The notes below the pieces were generated by a model, which had not been told where the DNA came from, made no database searches, and worked only from the letters and a program-made list of their open reading frames with translations. Position numbers and translations under genes: made by a program. Below, one piece after another: positions 8,722 to 17,001 of a DNA stretch of 64,000 bases. Source of the DNA: Sphingomonas_O antarctica (GTDB lineage Bacteria > Pseudomonadota > Alphaproteobacteria > Sphingomonadales > Sphingomonadaceae); contig NZ_CBCRXM010000002.1 of assembly GCF_965137005.1 (NCBI RefSeq), positions 186,001-250,000 on the forward strand. Direction: 5' to 3'. Each line of letters begins with the position of its first letter. The stretch's first letter is position 1.

Positions 8722-10086
8722 CTAGCCGGCGGGAGATACGACCACCCCGCCCTTGATCACCATATCGACATGTTCGAGCACGCGAACGTCCGCGAGCGGA
8801 TCGCCGGACACCGCGACCAGATCGCCATATTTACCGACCGCGATGGTCCCGACGTCATTTCCGCGATCGCCCAAAGCCTCCGACGCGCTGCTCGTCGCCG
8901 CGCGGATCGCCTGCAACGGCGTCATGCCCCATTCGACCATCTTGGCGAATTGCCGCGCATTGTCGCCGTGCGGATAGACCCCCGCGTCGGTGCCGAACAG
9001 CATCTTGACCCCGGCCTGAACCGCGCGACGAAAGGTCTGGCGCTGCAGCAGGCCCAGCGCCTTTTCCTTGTCCAAACTTTCCTGAAGCGTGCCGTTCGAA
9101 GTGCCGGTCGCGAGGATGTAATCGTCGTTATAGATATCCATGTCGAACCAGGTGCCCTTGGCTTTGGCGTCGGCGACGGTCGCGTCGCTGGCGAGGCTGG
9201 CATGTTCAATCGTGTCGACGCCATTGTCGATCGCCGCACGGATCCCCGCATCGCCATGTGCGTGCGCGGCGACCTTGAGGCCCAGCGAATGCGCTTCGTC
9301 GGTAATCGCGCGAATCTCGTCGGCGCTGAGTTGTTGCGCGCCAGGCGCGTCGCCTTTGGAAAAGACCCCGCCGGTGGCGCAGATCTTGATTACTTCGGCA
9401 CCGTATTTCTTGAGCCAGCGGACCTTTTCGCGCGCGCTTTCCGGCCCGCTGACGATAGCCGCGCCCTTTTTGTCGAACGACGGCGGCAGCAGATTGTCAT
9501 CGCAATGTCCGCCCGTCGATCCGATGGCATAAGTGGCAGTGACGATGCGCGGACCCACCGCCCAGCCGCCGTCGATCGCCTGACGCAGCGCGATATCGCC
9601 GAACGCGTCCGAGCCGACATTGCGCACGGTCGTGAAGCCTGCTTGCAACGTCTTGCGCGCATTGCCCACGCCCACCGCGGTCCAGAACTGGTCGGTATAG
9701 TCGTAGGTGCGATACCCGCCGATTTCGGCCAGGCTGGTCAGATGGACATGCATGTCGATCAGGCCGGGAAGGAGCGTTTTGCCGGGAAGCGCAATCAGCT
9801 TGGCACCGGCGGGAGGCGTGGTGCCGTTTTCGATCCTGGTAATGCGCCCGTCGACGACGGTGATCACCGGGTTGGCGACGTAACGGCCCGTCACGACATC
9901 GAGCATCCGTTCGGCGGTGACGACCACGGTTTCGGCGGCGGCGGCCGGGATCGGCGCGAACGCGGCGATCGTCAGAACAGCCGTGAGACGCGCTAAGGTG
10001 ACAAAGGTGACACGGCGTTCGTTTGAAAAGCGCAGCGAATTCGAAACATTGCGGGCGTCAGCCGAGCAGGGGGCGATGTTGGTCAT
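8722..10086 (-). CDS. Exported amidohydrolase (M38, imidazolonepropionase-like/Xaa-Pro dipeptidase type)
   Basis: 454 residues from ATG 10086, which is preceded by GAGCGGGG; another ATG at 10134 adds 16 poorly fitting residues. A hydrophobic segment ending APIPAAAAET suggests Sec export to the periplasm. Metal-dependent hydrolase motifs are in order: DMHVH, VIKICATGG (candidate carboxylated Lys), AHAHG, TIEHAS and FGTDAG. Members hydrolyse cyclic amides or acyl-amino-acid and dipeptide substrates; the substrate here cannot be named. It lies 58 bases downstream of lpd on the same strand and just upstream of the PAP2 gene. Confidence 0.8.
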   Translation of the reverse strand: MTNIAPCSADARNVSNSLRFSNERRVTFVTLARLTAVLTIAAFAPIPAAAAETVVVTAERMLDVVTGRYVANPVITVVDGRITRIENGTTPPAGAKLIALPGKTLLPGLIDMHVHLTSLAEIGGYRTYDYTDQFWTAVGVGNARKTLQAGFTTVRNVGSDAFGDIALRQAIDGGWAVGPRIVTATYAIGSTGGHCDDNLLPPSFDKKGAAIVSGPESAREKVRWLKKYGAEVIKICATGGVFSKGDAPGAQQLSADEIRAITDEAHSLGLKVAAHAHGDAGIRAAIDNGVDTIEHASLASDATVADAKAKGTWFDMDIYNDDYILATGTSNGTLQESLDKEKALGLLQRQTFRRAVQAGVKMLFGTDAGVYPHGDNARQFAKMVEWGMTPLQAIRAATSSASEALGDRGNDVGTIAVGKYGDLVAVSGDPLADVRVLEHVDMVIKGGVVVSPAG

Positions 10087-10144
10087 GCCCCGCTCAATCA
10101 CAGCTTTTCCTACTTTGACAGCAATTTCGCGCATGCTCTGGGCG

Positions 10145-11536
10145 CTAGATGTGCAGCACCTTGCCGTCGGCGGCTAAAACACTCTCGTGCATCATTTCGC
10201 TCAGCGTCGGGTGGGCGAAGACGGTGTTGGCGAAATCCTCGTCGATCAGTTCCCCGGTCTTGCCGATGGTGTAGCCCTGGATCAGTTCGGTGACTTCGGC
10301 GCCGATCATGTGCGCGCCTAACAGCTCGCCGGTTTTGGCGTCGAATACCGTCTTCACGAACCCTTCCGCCTCGCCCAGCGCGATGGCCTTGCCGTTGCCG
10401 ATGAACGGGAATTTGCCGATTTTGAGTTCGTAGCCCGCTTCTTTGGCCTTGGCTTCAGTCAAACCGACGCTGGCGATTTGCGGGTGGCAATAGGTGCAGC
10501 CGGGGATGTTTTTGGGGTCCATCGCATGGGGGTGCTGCCCGGCGATATGTTCGGCGGCGATGACGCCTTCGTGGCTCGCCTTGTGCGCCAGCCAAGGCGG
10601 CTGGGTCACGTCGCCGATGGCGTAAAGCCCGGGCACGCCGGTGCGGCACATCGCGTCGGTCTTGATGAAGCCGCGGTCCATCTGCACGCCCAGCGCCTCC
10701 AGCCCGATATCGGCGGTGTTGGGGACGATGCCGACCGCGACGATGGCGTGGCTGAACTGGTGTTCGGCGACCTTGCCGTCCTTCGTCTTGATTTTTGCTG
10801 TGACACCCGACGCGGTGGCCTTCAGGTCCTCGACGCCTGCGCCGGTGAGGATCGTCATGCCAAGTTTTTCGAGGCTTTTTTGCAGGAAGGCGGAGACTTC
10901 AGCGTCTTCCACCGGAACGACGCGGTCGAGCATTTCGACCACGGTCACCTCCGCCCCGAAATCGCGGTAGAAACTAGCGAATTCGATGCCGATCGCGCCC
11001 GATCCGATGACCAGCAACTTGGTCGGCGTTTCGGGCGGCGTCATCGCGTGGCGATAGGTCCAGATACGTTTGCCGTCGGCCGGGGCGAAGGGCAGATCGC
11101 GTGCGCGCGCGCCGGTCGCGACGATGATGTTCTTGGCGGTTAGTTCCTCGGTCTTGCCGTTCTTTTCGACCGACAGGTTGCCCGGCGCGGTCAGTTTGCC
11201 GGTGCCCATGTGCACGGCGATCTTGTTCTTCTTCATCAGGTGCGTGACGCCCTGATTGAGCTGCTTGGCGACACCGCGTGAGCGCGCGACGATCTTTCTC
11301 ATGTCGAAGCCAGGCGTGGCGCTCAGGCCATAGGAATCGGCATGCTGCATGTTATGATAGATTTCGGCCGAGCGCAGCAGTGCCTTGGTCGGGATACACC
11401 CCCAATTGAGGCAAATCCCGCCGAGCAATTCACGCTCGACGATCGCGGTCTTGAGGCCGAGCTGGGCAGCGCGGATGGCGGCGACATAGCCGCCGGGACC
11501 GCTGCCGAGGACGATGAGGTCGTATTGTTCAGGCAT
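10145..11536 (-). CDS. lpd: Dihydrolipoamide dehydrogenase (E3)
   Basis: 463 residues starting MPEQYDLIVLGSGPGGY. The FAD site GSGPGG (11-16), the redox-active disulfide in CLNWGC (Cys42, Cys47), an NAD-binding GSGAIGIEF motif near residue 180 and the C-terminal active-site HPTLSE dyad (His/Glu) are all present. The enzyme reoxidises dihydrolipoyl groups of 2-oxoacid dehydrogenase complexes with NAD. The ATG overlaps the TAA of pdhC by one base, so the pair is coupled and this is most likely the E3 of the pyruvate dehydrogenase complex. E1 genes are not in this window. Confidence 0.95.
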   Translation of the reverse strand: MPEQYDLIVLGSGPGGYVAAIRAAQLGLKTAIVERELLGGICLNWGCIPTKALLRSAEIYHNMQHADSYGLSATPGFDMRKIVARSRGVAKQLNQGVTHLMKKNKIAVHMGTGKLTAPGNLSVEKNGKTEELTAKNIIVATGARARDLPFAPADGKRIWTYRHAMTPPETPTKLLVIGSGAIGIEFASFYRDFGAEVTVVEMLDRVVPVEDAEVSAFLQKSLEKLGMTILTGAGVEDLKATASGVTAKIKTKDGKVAEHQFSHAIVAVGIVPNTADIGLEALGVQMDRGFIKTDAMCRTGVPGLYAIGDVTQPPWLAHKASHEGVIAAEHIAGQHPHAMDPKNIPGCTYCHPQIASVGLTEAKAKEAGYELKIGKFPFIGNGKAIALGEAEGFVKTVFDAKTGELLGAHMIGAEVTELIQGYTIGKTGELIDEDFANTVFAHPTLSEMMHESVLAADGKVLHI

Positions 11537-12888
11537 TACGCCACCAACCCCAAAGGCGCCTCGACCAATCGCTTGAACGCCCCCATCAGCTGCGCCCCGT
11601 CCGCCCCGTCGATGGCGCGGTGGTCGAAGCTGCCTGTCGCGCTCATCACGGTTGCAATGGCGAGGGCGTTGTCCACCACATACGGCCGCTGTTCGCCCGC
11701 GCCGATCGCCATAATCATGCCCTGGGGCGGGTTGATAACGGCGTCGAACTGTTTGATGCCCATCATGCCCATGTTCGAAATCGACGCGGTGCCGCCGACA
11801 TATTCGTGCGGCTGGAGCTTGCCGGCCTTGGCCTTGTCGGCGAGCACCTTCATCTCGGTCGAGATGGCGGAAATCGCCTTGTGGCCCGCATCGACGACGA
11901 TCGGGGTGATCAGCCCGGAAGGCGTCGACACCGCCACCGAAATGTCCGCGCGGTGGTACTGGATCATCTCGGCCGGCGTGTAGGTGACGTTGCACGCGGG
12001 GACTTCGAGCAGCGACAGCGCGAGCGCCTTCACCAGCATGTCGTTGACGCTGACCTTCACGCCGCGATCCGCCAGCGCGGTGTTGATCTCGCCGCGCAGC
12101 TTGAGCAGCGCGTCGAGGCGGATGTCCACCGTGAGGTAGATGTGCGGCACCTGCTGCTTCGATTCGGTCAGGCGGCGCGCGATCGTCTTGCGGATGTTGG
12201 TGAGCTTTTGCCGTTCGTGCGGGATGTCGGTGGTGAACGGACTCTGCCCACCCTGGCCCTGTGGGCCTGCCCCCCCCGCCTGCGGGGTGGACGTCTGATT
12301 GAGCACTTCTTTGGCGTCACTCCCGCTTGCGGGAGGGACAGGCTGCGTAGCACCCAGGGTGGGACGTGATTGTTCTACGTCGGCTTTGACGATGCGGCCG
12401 CCCGGGCCGGTGCCGGTCAGGGTTTTGAGATCGACGCCTGCTTGTTCGGCGATTTTTTTGGCGAGGGGGGAGGCTTTGACGCGGTCGGCGGCGTCCTTTG
12501 GCGCAGGACTCTGCCCACCCTGGTCCTTCGGACCTGTCCCCCCCGCTTGCGGGGTGGACGTCTTGGTCGGTGCTTCTTCCTTGGCGTCACTCCCGCTTGC
12601 GGGAGGGACAGCTTCGGCCTTGGCCGGACCGGGGTGGGCCGAGTCATCGTCGCCACTCATCGTCGCGATGACCGTGCCGACCTTCACCCCGTCCGACCCT
12701 TCGGCGACCAGAATCTCCGAAATCGTGCCTTCGTCGACCGCCTCGAATTCCATCGTCGCCTTGTCGGTTTCGATTTCGGCCAGAATATCGCCCGATTTGA
12801 CGGTGTCGCCCGCCTTGACCAGCCATTTGGCGAGCGTGCCCTCCTCCATCGTCGGGGACAAAGCAGGCATTTTAAGCTCGATCGGCAT
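11536..12888 (-). CDS. pdhC: Pyruvate dehydrogenase E2, dihydrolipoyllysine acetyltransferase
   Basis: 450 residues. An N-terminal lipoyl domain has the lipoylated Lys in ETDKA (Lys43). A peripheral-subunit-binding domain (about 136-172, VKASPLAKKIA to GRIVKADV) follows, and the catalytic domain ends with SFDHRAIDGADGA carrying the active-site His. It transfers acetyl from lipoamide to CoA. The ATG at 12888 has AGGAG six bases upstream. Both interdomain linkers contain near-duplicate segments (VPPASGSDAKE to GGQSP) encoded by a repeated palindromic DNA element. It follows a GT-C-like gene on the same strand with a 50-base gap and is coupled to lpd. Confidence 0.95.
   Translation of the reverse strand: MPIELKMPALSPTMEEGTLAKWLVKAGDTVKSGDILAEIETDKATMEFEAVDEGTISEILVAEGSDGVKVGTVIATMSGDDDSAHPGPAKAEAVPPASGSDAKEEAPTKTSTPQAGGTGPKDQGGQSPAPKDAADRVKASPLAKKIAEQAGVDLKTLTGTGPGGRIVKADVEQSRPTLGATQPVPPASGSDAKEVLNQTSTPQAGGAGPQGQGGQSPFTTDIPHERQKLTNIRKTIARRLTESKQQVPHIYLTVDIRLDALLKLRGEINTALADRGVKVSVNDMLVKALALSLLEVPACNVTYTPAEMIQYHRADISVAVSTPSGLITPIVVDAGHKAISAISTEMKVLADKAKAGKLQPHEYVGGTASISNMGMMGIKQFDAVINPPQGMIMAIGAGEQRPYVVDNALAIATVMSATGSFDHRAIDGADGAQLMGAFKRLVEAPLGLVA
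12243..12365. repeat. Palindromic element inside pdhC, copy 1 (second linker)
   Basis: Outer arms CCCACCCTGG (from 12248) and CCAGGGTGGG (to 12363) enclose smaller hairpins, including CCCCGCCTGCGGGG and a longer one around TCCCGCTTGCGGGA. The core 12241-12343 is nearly identical to 12508-12613, apart from a few substitutions and one 3-base length difference that keeps the frame. It encodes the Pro/Gly/Gln-rich linker between the subunit-binding and catalytic domains of E2. Confidence 0.8.
12508..12638. repeat. Palindromic element inside pdhC, copy 2 (first linker)
   Basis: This is the second copy of the element at 12243-12365, in the same orientation and reading frame. Outer arms CCCACCCTGG and CCGGGGTGGG differ by one base from perfect pairing. 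The inner hairpin around TCCCGCTTGCGGGA is identical to copy 1. It encodes the linker between the lipoyl and subunit-binding domains. Confidence 0.8.
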
Positions 12889-12938
12889 GGGGCGCTCCTG
12901 TTGGCCATTCCTTTGGCCAGCCATGTCGTAGCGTCAAG

Positions 12939-14714
12939 CTATCGGGAGATGCGCCACAACAGATAGGGCGATCCCGTGGGCAGAGGAACGGGGGTCAGCC
13001 AGGCGAATTTTTCGTTCCGGGCCAGCCGCGAATAAAAGCCGTTCGGGCTGCGCGCGCGATAGACCGTGGATTCGTTGAGGTTGGGGCAGGTCAGCAGCAA
13101 CGTCGCGCCATGCCGCAACATGATCGCATGGGCCTGGTCGGGTGCGCCGTCGAACGCATGATGCACGTCGAGAATGGCGTCGCCATTGCGGTGGTACGGA
13201 CCCGCCACCGCCTTGTGATGCGTGGTGTTGATCAGGCGCGGTCCGAGATCGACAAAGGTGAAGATCGTCGTTGTCGGCAAGGCGGCGATCGGGCGCAACG
13301 CGGGCAATGTCGGGCATCGGGCGTTGGCACGGTTGATCGCCTTGATGCGGGCGTTGGGCGGATCGCCCGGCCATCGATCGGCGATCCAGCTGGGGCCGAG
13401 GCCTGATACGACCAGCACGAACGCAACGGTGCCGATGACGCGCGTCGCCACATTGGTGCTGTCGATCAGGAACGGCACGAACGTCCAGATCAGCGCCGCC
13501 GCACCCGGCACCGCGATCAGCTGCGCCCCCGGCCCGTTGCGCGTCTGCCAGAAGCACAGCAGCAAGGAGAGGACCGATACGAACGCCACCGTCGCCCAGG
13601 CGGGGAAGGTCCGCGAACCCCAGGCCCGGCGCGCGGCGAACAGGCTGCCGATCACCCCCGCGACGGGGAGGGCCGCGACGGTCAGCGCGGTGGTCCAGCT
13701 TTGCGCGTAAAGCGGCTTGGCCTCGCGCACATGACTGAACCAGCTGCTATAGAGTTCGGGTGAAATCTGTTCGGGTGCGCCGAGGCATTGCGGGAAGGCC
13801 TTGGCGAAACCGCCCGCCAGCACCGCGCCGACGACGCCGAGCGCAACCAGCCGGAACAGCGGCGTCCTCAGCGGCAAATAGGTGACGAGAAACGCCAGCG
13901 TCGCCGCCGACACCATCGTCGACAGCCAGACCGGCGACAGCACATCGCAGCGCCAGACGCGGTTGTCGTACGTCGCGAACAGGATGTAGCCGAGCGCGCA
14001 ACCGGCGGCGAGCGTCAGGGCATAGCCGCGCAGACGCGGCGTTTCTTCGTCGGCGTCCCACATCCAGCGCAGCGCCGCCGCCGCGCCCGAGACCGCGAGG
14101 AACGGCAGCAATTCCAGGCCGATGGTCAGGCTGATCGCGCTCGACAGTCCCATCGCCGCGCCACCGCGTCGCCCATTCGGATCGGCCAGTCCGGCGAGCG
14201 TCCAGGCGAGCATCGCCAGCTGCCAGCCATGATGATCGACGCGCAACGGCATCATCATCAGCATCGTCGAGCCGCAGCAGAAATAGAGCGCGGCGGCGAC
14301 GACCCAGGCATTGGGGGCGATCAGGCGGCGCGCCGCAGTGGTGATCCCCGCCAGCGCGACACCCATCGGGATCAACGGCGCGAGGCCCGCCGCCCAGCGA
14401 TCGGCGGCCCAATAACCGAGGAAAGGGCGGAGCATCAGCTCCAGCCCCGCAATCGGCAAATCGACCAAGCGGCTCCAATGAATGTTGAAGCCTGCGGGCG
14501 GGTTGAGTTTGTACTGGCGCAGATCGTACCAGCCCTGACCGTTCAGCAGCGCGCGAACCTGTGCCATGCGCATATTGTCGTCGGTGTCGGGCAGCGAGTA
14601 CCAATGAATCCCCGCCCAGCGGTACCAGACCATCAGGCATGCGGCGACGAGCCACACCAGCAGCAGCCAGCGCCGCCAATGCTTGATTTCGGGGAGGGCG
14701 TCGAAGTCGGTCAT
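12939..14714 (-). CDS. GT-C-like polytopic membrane protein, paralog B1
   Basis: 591 residues with about eleven hydrophobic segments and a soluble C-terminal part of about 130 residues. It has no certain assignment. The first outer loop holds LPDTDDNMRMAQVR and a later HWSRLVDLPIAG, and a helix boundary carries RVDHHG. The same motifs (LPDTDD, NGQ-W, HWSRL-DL, R-DHHG, and a C-terminal A-PYHRN) occur in the protein at 18588-20297, so the two are paralogs. The acidic DTDD motif in the first periplasmic loop and the topology resemble GT-C enzymes that use polyprenyl-phosphate sugars. The function is inferred. Confidence 0.65.
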   Translation of the reverse strand: MTDFDALPEIKHWRRWLLLVWLVAACLMVWYRWAGIHWYSLPDTDDNMRMAQVRALLNGQGWYDLRQYKLNPPAGFNIHWSRLVDLPIAGLELMLRPFLGYWAADRWAAGLAPLIPMGVALAGITTAARRLIAPNAWVVAAALYFCCGSTMLMMMPLRVDHHGWQLAMLAWTLAGLADPNGRRGGAAMGLSSAISLTIGLELLPFLAVSGAAAALRWMWDADEETPRLRGYALTLAAGCALGYILFATYDNRVWRCDVLSPVWLSTMVSAATLAFLVTYLPLRTPLFRLVALGVVGAVLAGGFAKAFPQCLGAPEQISPELYSSWFSHVREAKPLYAQSWTTALTVAALPVAGVIGSLFAARRAWGSRTFPAWATVAFVSVLSLLLCFWQTRNGPGAQLIAVPGAAALIWTFVPFLIDSTNVATRVIGTVAFVLVVSGLGPSWIADRWPGDPPNARIKAINRANARCPTLPALRPIAALPTTTIFTFVDLGPRLINTTHHKAVAGPYHRNGDAILDVHHAFDGAPDQAHAIMLRHGATLLLTCPNLNESTVYRARSPNGFYSRLARNEKFAWLTPVPLPTGSPYLLWRISR

Positions 14715-14773
14715 GCGCCCGCGCCGCTAGCGTTTCGACAAGCCGCGCGCCAGCCGCTACAGCGCCGCGCTTC

Positions 14774-15202
14774 ATGCTCAGCCGCTTGCTCGACCCCTTG
14801 CCGATCCCGCCCGCGCACCGGCCGCTGGTGGAGCAGATCGTGCGCTATGCGTTGGTCGGCGGATTCGTGACCGCGATCGGCACGGGCGCCTATTGGGTCT
14901 GGGCGAAATATCTCGCTTACCCGCCGCTGATTGCCGGGATTGTGGCGTATATCGTGTCGATGGCGCTCGGCTATATCCTGCACAGCCGGGTGAGTTTTGC
15001 GGGGCATGGCGAGGGCGGCAATGACGGGGTGCGCTCGGCGCGGTTCTTCGCGGTTTCAGCGGTCAGTCTGGGCCTCAACGAATTGTGGATCTGGATTTTG
15101 ACGGGGCTGTTGCATGGTGAGACATGGTGGCCGATCCCGGCGATGATCTTCGTCACGCCGGCGATCGTATTCGTGCTCAATCGCAAATGGGTTTTCGCGT
15201 AA
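14774..15202 (+). CDS. GtrA family membrane protein
   Basis: 142 residues, four transmembrane helices, with VRYALVGGFVTAIGTGAYW near the start and a C-terminal FVLNRKWVFA typical of GtrA. Likely a flippase-like partner for a polyprenyl-phosphate sugar. It is divergent from paralog B1 (59 bases between starts) and is followed after one base by a methyltransferase gene, so the two form an operon. It is the second GtrA in this locus; the first is at 6198-6572. Confidence 0.85.
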   Translation: MLSRLLDPLPIPPAHRPLVEQIVRYALVGGFVTAIGTGAYWVWAKYLAYPPLIAGIVAYIVSMALGYILHSRVSFAGHGEGGNDGVRSARFFAVSAVSLGLNELWIWILTGLLHGETWWPIPAMIFVTPAIVFVLNRKWVFA

Positions 15203-15203
15203 A

Positions 15204-15965
15204 ATGGACCGCGTGATCTACGACCGTATGGCCGAGCATGACTCGACGCACTGGTGGTACCGCGCGCGACGCGACGTCCTGGCGAGCGTGATCGCGCGCG
15301 AGATCAAGCTGCCGATGGAGGCGCGGATCCTCGAAATCGGCTGCGGCACGGGGCACAATCTGCCGATGCTCGCGCAGTTCGGGACGGTCGATGCGGTCGA
15401 GATCGACGATGCCGCGCGCGGGGTCGCCGAGCGGCGGCTGGGGCGTGCGGTGGCGTCCGCGCCGCTCCCCGAAATGGCCGGAGTGCCCGAGGCGACTTAC
15501 GACATGGTCGCGCTACTGGACGTTCTCGAACATGTCGAAGACGATGTCGCGGCGCTGCGGGCGATTGCGCGGCGCCTCAAGCCCGGTGGGGCGATCCTGC
15601 TGACCGTGCCGCAATATCCGTGGATGTGGAGCGGGCACGACGTCGCCAACCACCATCACCGGCGCTACGTCAAGGCGACGCTGAAGGACGCCATCGGGCG
15701 TGCGGCGCTGACGCTCGAACTGCTCAGCAGTTTTAACAGCCTGTTATTCCCGTTTGCCGCGGCCCAGCGCGTGGCGGCGCGGATCGCAGGCAAACAGGGC
15801 AGCGACGATTCGCTGCCGCCCCGGCCGGTCAACGCGCTGTTCGAAAAACTGTTTGGGCTGGAGCGTTATTTGGTCGGGCGCGTGCCGATGCCGCCGGGCG
15901 TGTCGTTGTTGGCGGTAGTTCGCGCGCAAAGTTCGTCGCCCCGGCGGAGGCCGGGGCCGCTATAG
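15204..15965 (+). CDS. Class I SAM-dependent methyltransferase
   Basis: 253 residues with the SAM-binding motif ILEIGCGTGHN (about 47-57), an acidic VDAVEID after strand 2 and a VALLDVLEHVEDD motif 4 region. The target is unknown; the setting suggests a sugar or lipid carrier. The last ten or so residues (SSPRRRPGPL) and the stop codon are encoded by the palindromic repeat at 15934-16012, so the native C-terminus has probably been replaced or extended by the element. Confidence 0.8.
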   Translation: MDRVIYDRMAEHDSTHWWYRARRDVLASVIAREIKLPMEARILEIGCGTGHNLPMLAQFGTVDAVEIDDAARGVAERRLGRAVASAPLPEMAGVPEATYDMVALLDVLEHVEDDVAALRAIARRLKPGGAILLTVPQYPWMWSGHDVANHHHRRYVKATLKDAIGRAALTLELLSSFNSLLFPFAAAQRVAARIAGKQGSDDSLPPRPVNALFEKLFGLERYLVGRVPMPPGVSLLAVVRAQSSSPRRRPGPL

Positions 15966-16012
15966 ATCAGCGTACACTATCGACAGCGGCCCCGGCCTTC
16001 GCCGGGGTGACG
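15934..16012. repeat. GC-rich palindromic element, family A copy 1
   Basis: Arms of 28 bases at 15934-15961 and 15985-16012 pair with two mismatches around a 23-base spacer. The element matches those at 33180-33254 and 35224-35302. It lies across the 3' ends of two convergent genes and encodes the C-terminal tails of both the methyltransferase and the glycosyltransferase. Confidence 0.85.
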
Positions 16013-17001
16013 GCGCTATCCGCACGATGCCCCAGCCTAGACCCTTCGCGGCTACCGCCGATCACATCGCTGACGATATAGAGCGGACGGCGTTTCACCT
16101 CGACATAGAGCCGCCCCAGATATTCGCCGATGAGGCCCAGGACGAACATCTGCACCGCGCCGAGTCCGACGACGACGAGCATGGTCGAGGTCCAGCCCTG
16201 CACCGCGCGACCGGTCAGGAAACCGAAGCCGATATAAGCCATCAGCAACAGCGACATCGCAGTCAGGAACACTGCGGCATGGCTGGCAAAGCGCAACGGC
16301 GCGGTCGAAAATCCGGTGATCGCATCGAGCGCCAGACGCAGCATCTTGGCGAAGGGATAATTGGTTTCGCCGGCCAGCCGCGCGTCGCGATCATAAGCGA
16401 ACGGCACCTGACGAAAGCCGATCCACGCGACCATGCCGCGAATGAACCGCGCCTGTTCGGGAAGCGCGAGAAAGGTGTCGAGCGCGCGCCTGGTCATCAG
16501 CCGGAAATCGCCGGTGTCGAGCGGAATGCTCGTGTCAGTCAACGCCGCGAGCAGACGATAGAAGAGGGCCGCCGTGGCGCGCTTGGCGACGCTTTCTCCG
16601 GCGCGGACGCGGCGGACGGCGTAGACCACGTCGGCATCCTCGCGGGTCATCGTCGCCAGCATGTCGGGCAACAATTCGGGCGGATCCTGCAAATCCGCGT
16701 CGATGACGAGGATATGTTCCCCGCGCGCGAGATCGAGTCCGGCGGTCAGTGCCAATTGATGCCCGTGATTGCGCGACAGGTTGATCGCGGTGACGTGCGG
16801 ATCGGCTGCGGCAAGACGCTGCAGCGCGGCCCAGGTCGCGTCCTTCGATCCGTCGTTGATCAGGACGATTTCGTGATCGTCCCCCGCCACCGCCTGCGCC
16901 ACGGCGGACACGCGCGCGTGCAACGTGTCGAGGCATTTCTCCTCGTTGTAACACGGCGCGACGATCGAGAGCTTCACGCTGTTCGTAATTTGGCCGGTCA
17001 T
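15967..17001 (-). CDS. Polyprenyl-phosphate glycosyltransferase (family 2, GtrB/ArnC-like)
   Basis: 344 residues. The GT2 nucleotide-sugar domain is marked by SIVAPCYNEE (about 12-21), INDGSKD and the metal-binding VIDADLQDPPE. Two C-terminal transmembrane helices and a GEYLGRLY motif place it in the group that loads a sugar onto polyprenyl phosphate at the cytoplasmic face. GtrA proteins nearby would flip the product. The final residues (about AVTPAKAGAAVDSVR) come from the family A palindromic element. Its ATG overlaps the stop of paralog A2 (ATGA), so the two are cotranscribed. Confidence 0.88.
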   Translation of the reverse strand: MTGQITNSVKLSIVAPCYNEEKCLDTLHARVSAVAQAVAGDDHEIVLINDGSKDATWAALQRLAAADPHVTAINLSRNHGHQLALTAGLDLARGEHILVIDADLQDPPELLPDMLATMTREDADVVYAVRRVRAGESVAKRATAALFYRLLAALTDTSIPLDTGDFRLMTRRALDTFLALPEQARFIRGMVAWIGFRQVPFAYDRDARLAGETNYPFAKMLRLALDAITGFSTAPLRFASHAAVFLTAMSLLLMAYIGFGFLTGRAVQGWTSTMLVVVGLGAVQMFVLGLIGEYLGRLYVEVKRRPLYIVSDVIGGSREGSRLGHRADSAVTPAKAGAAVDSVR

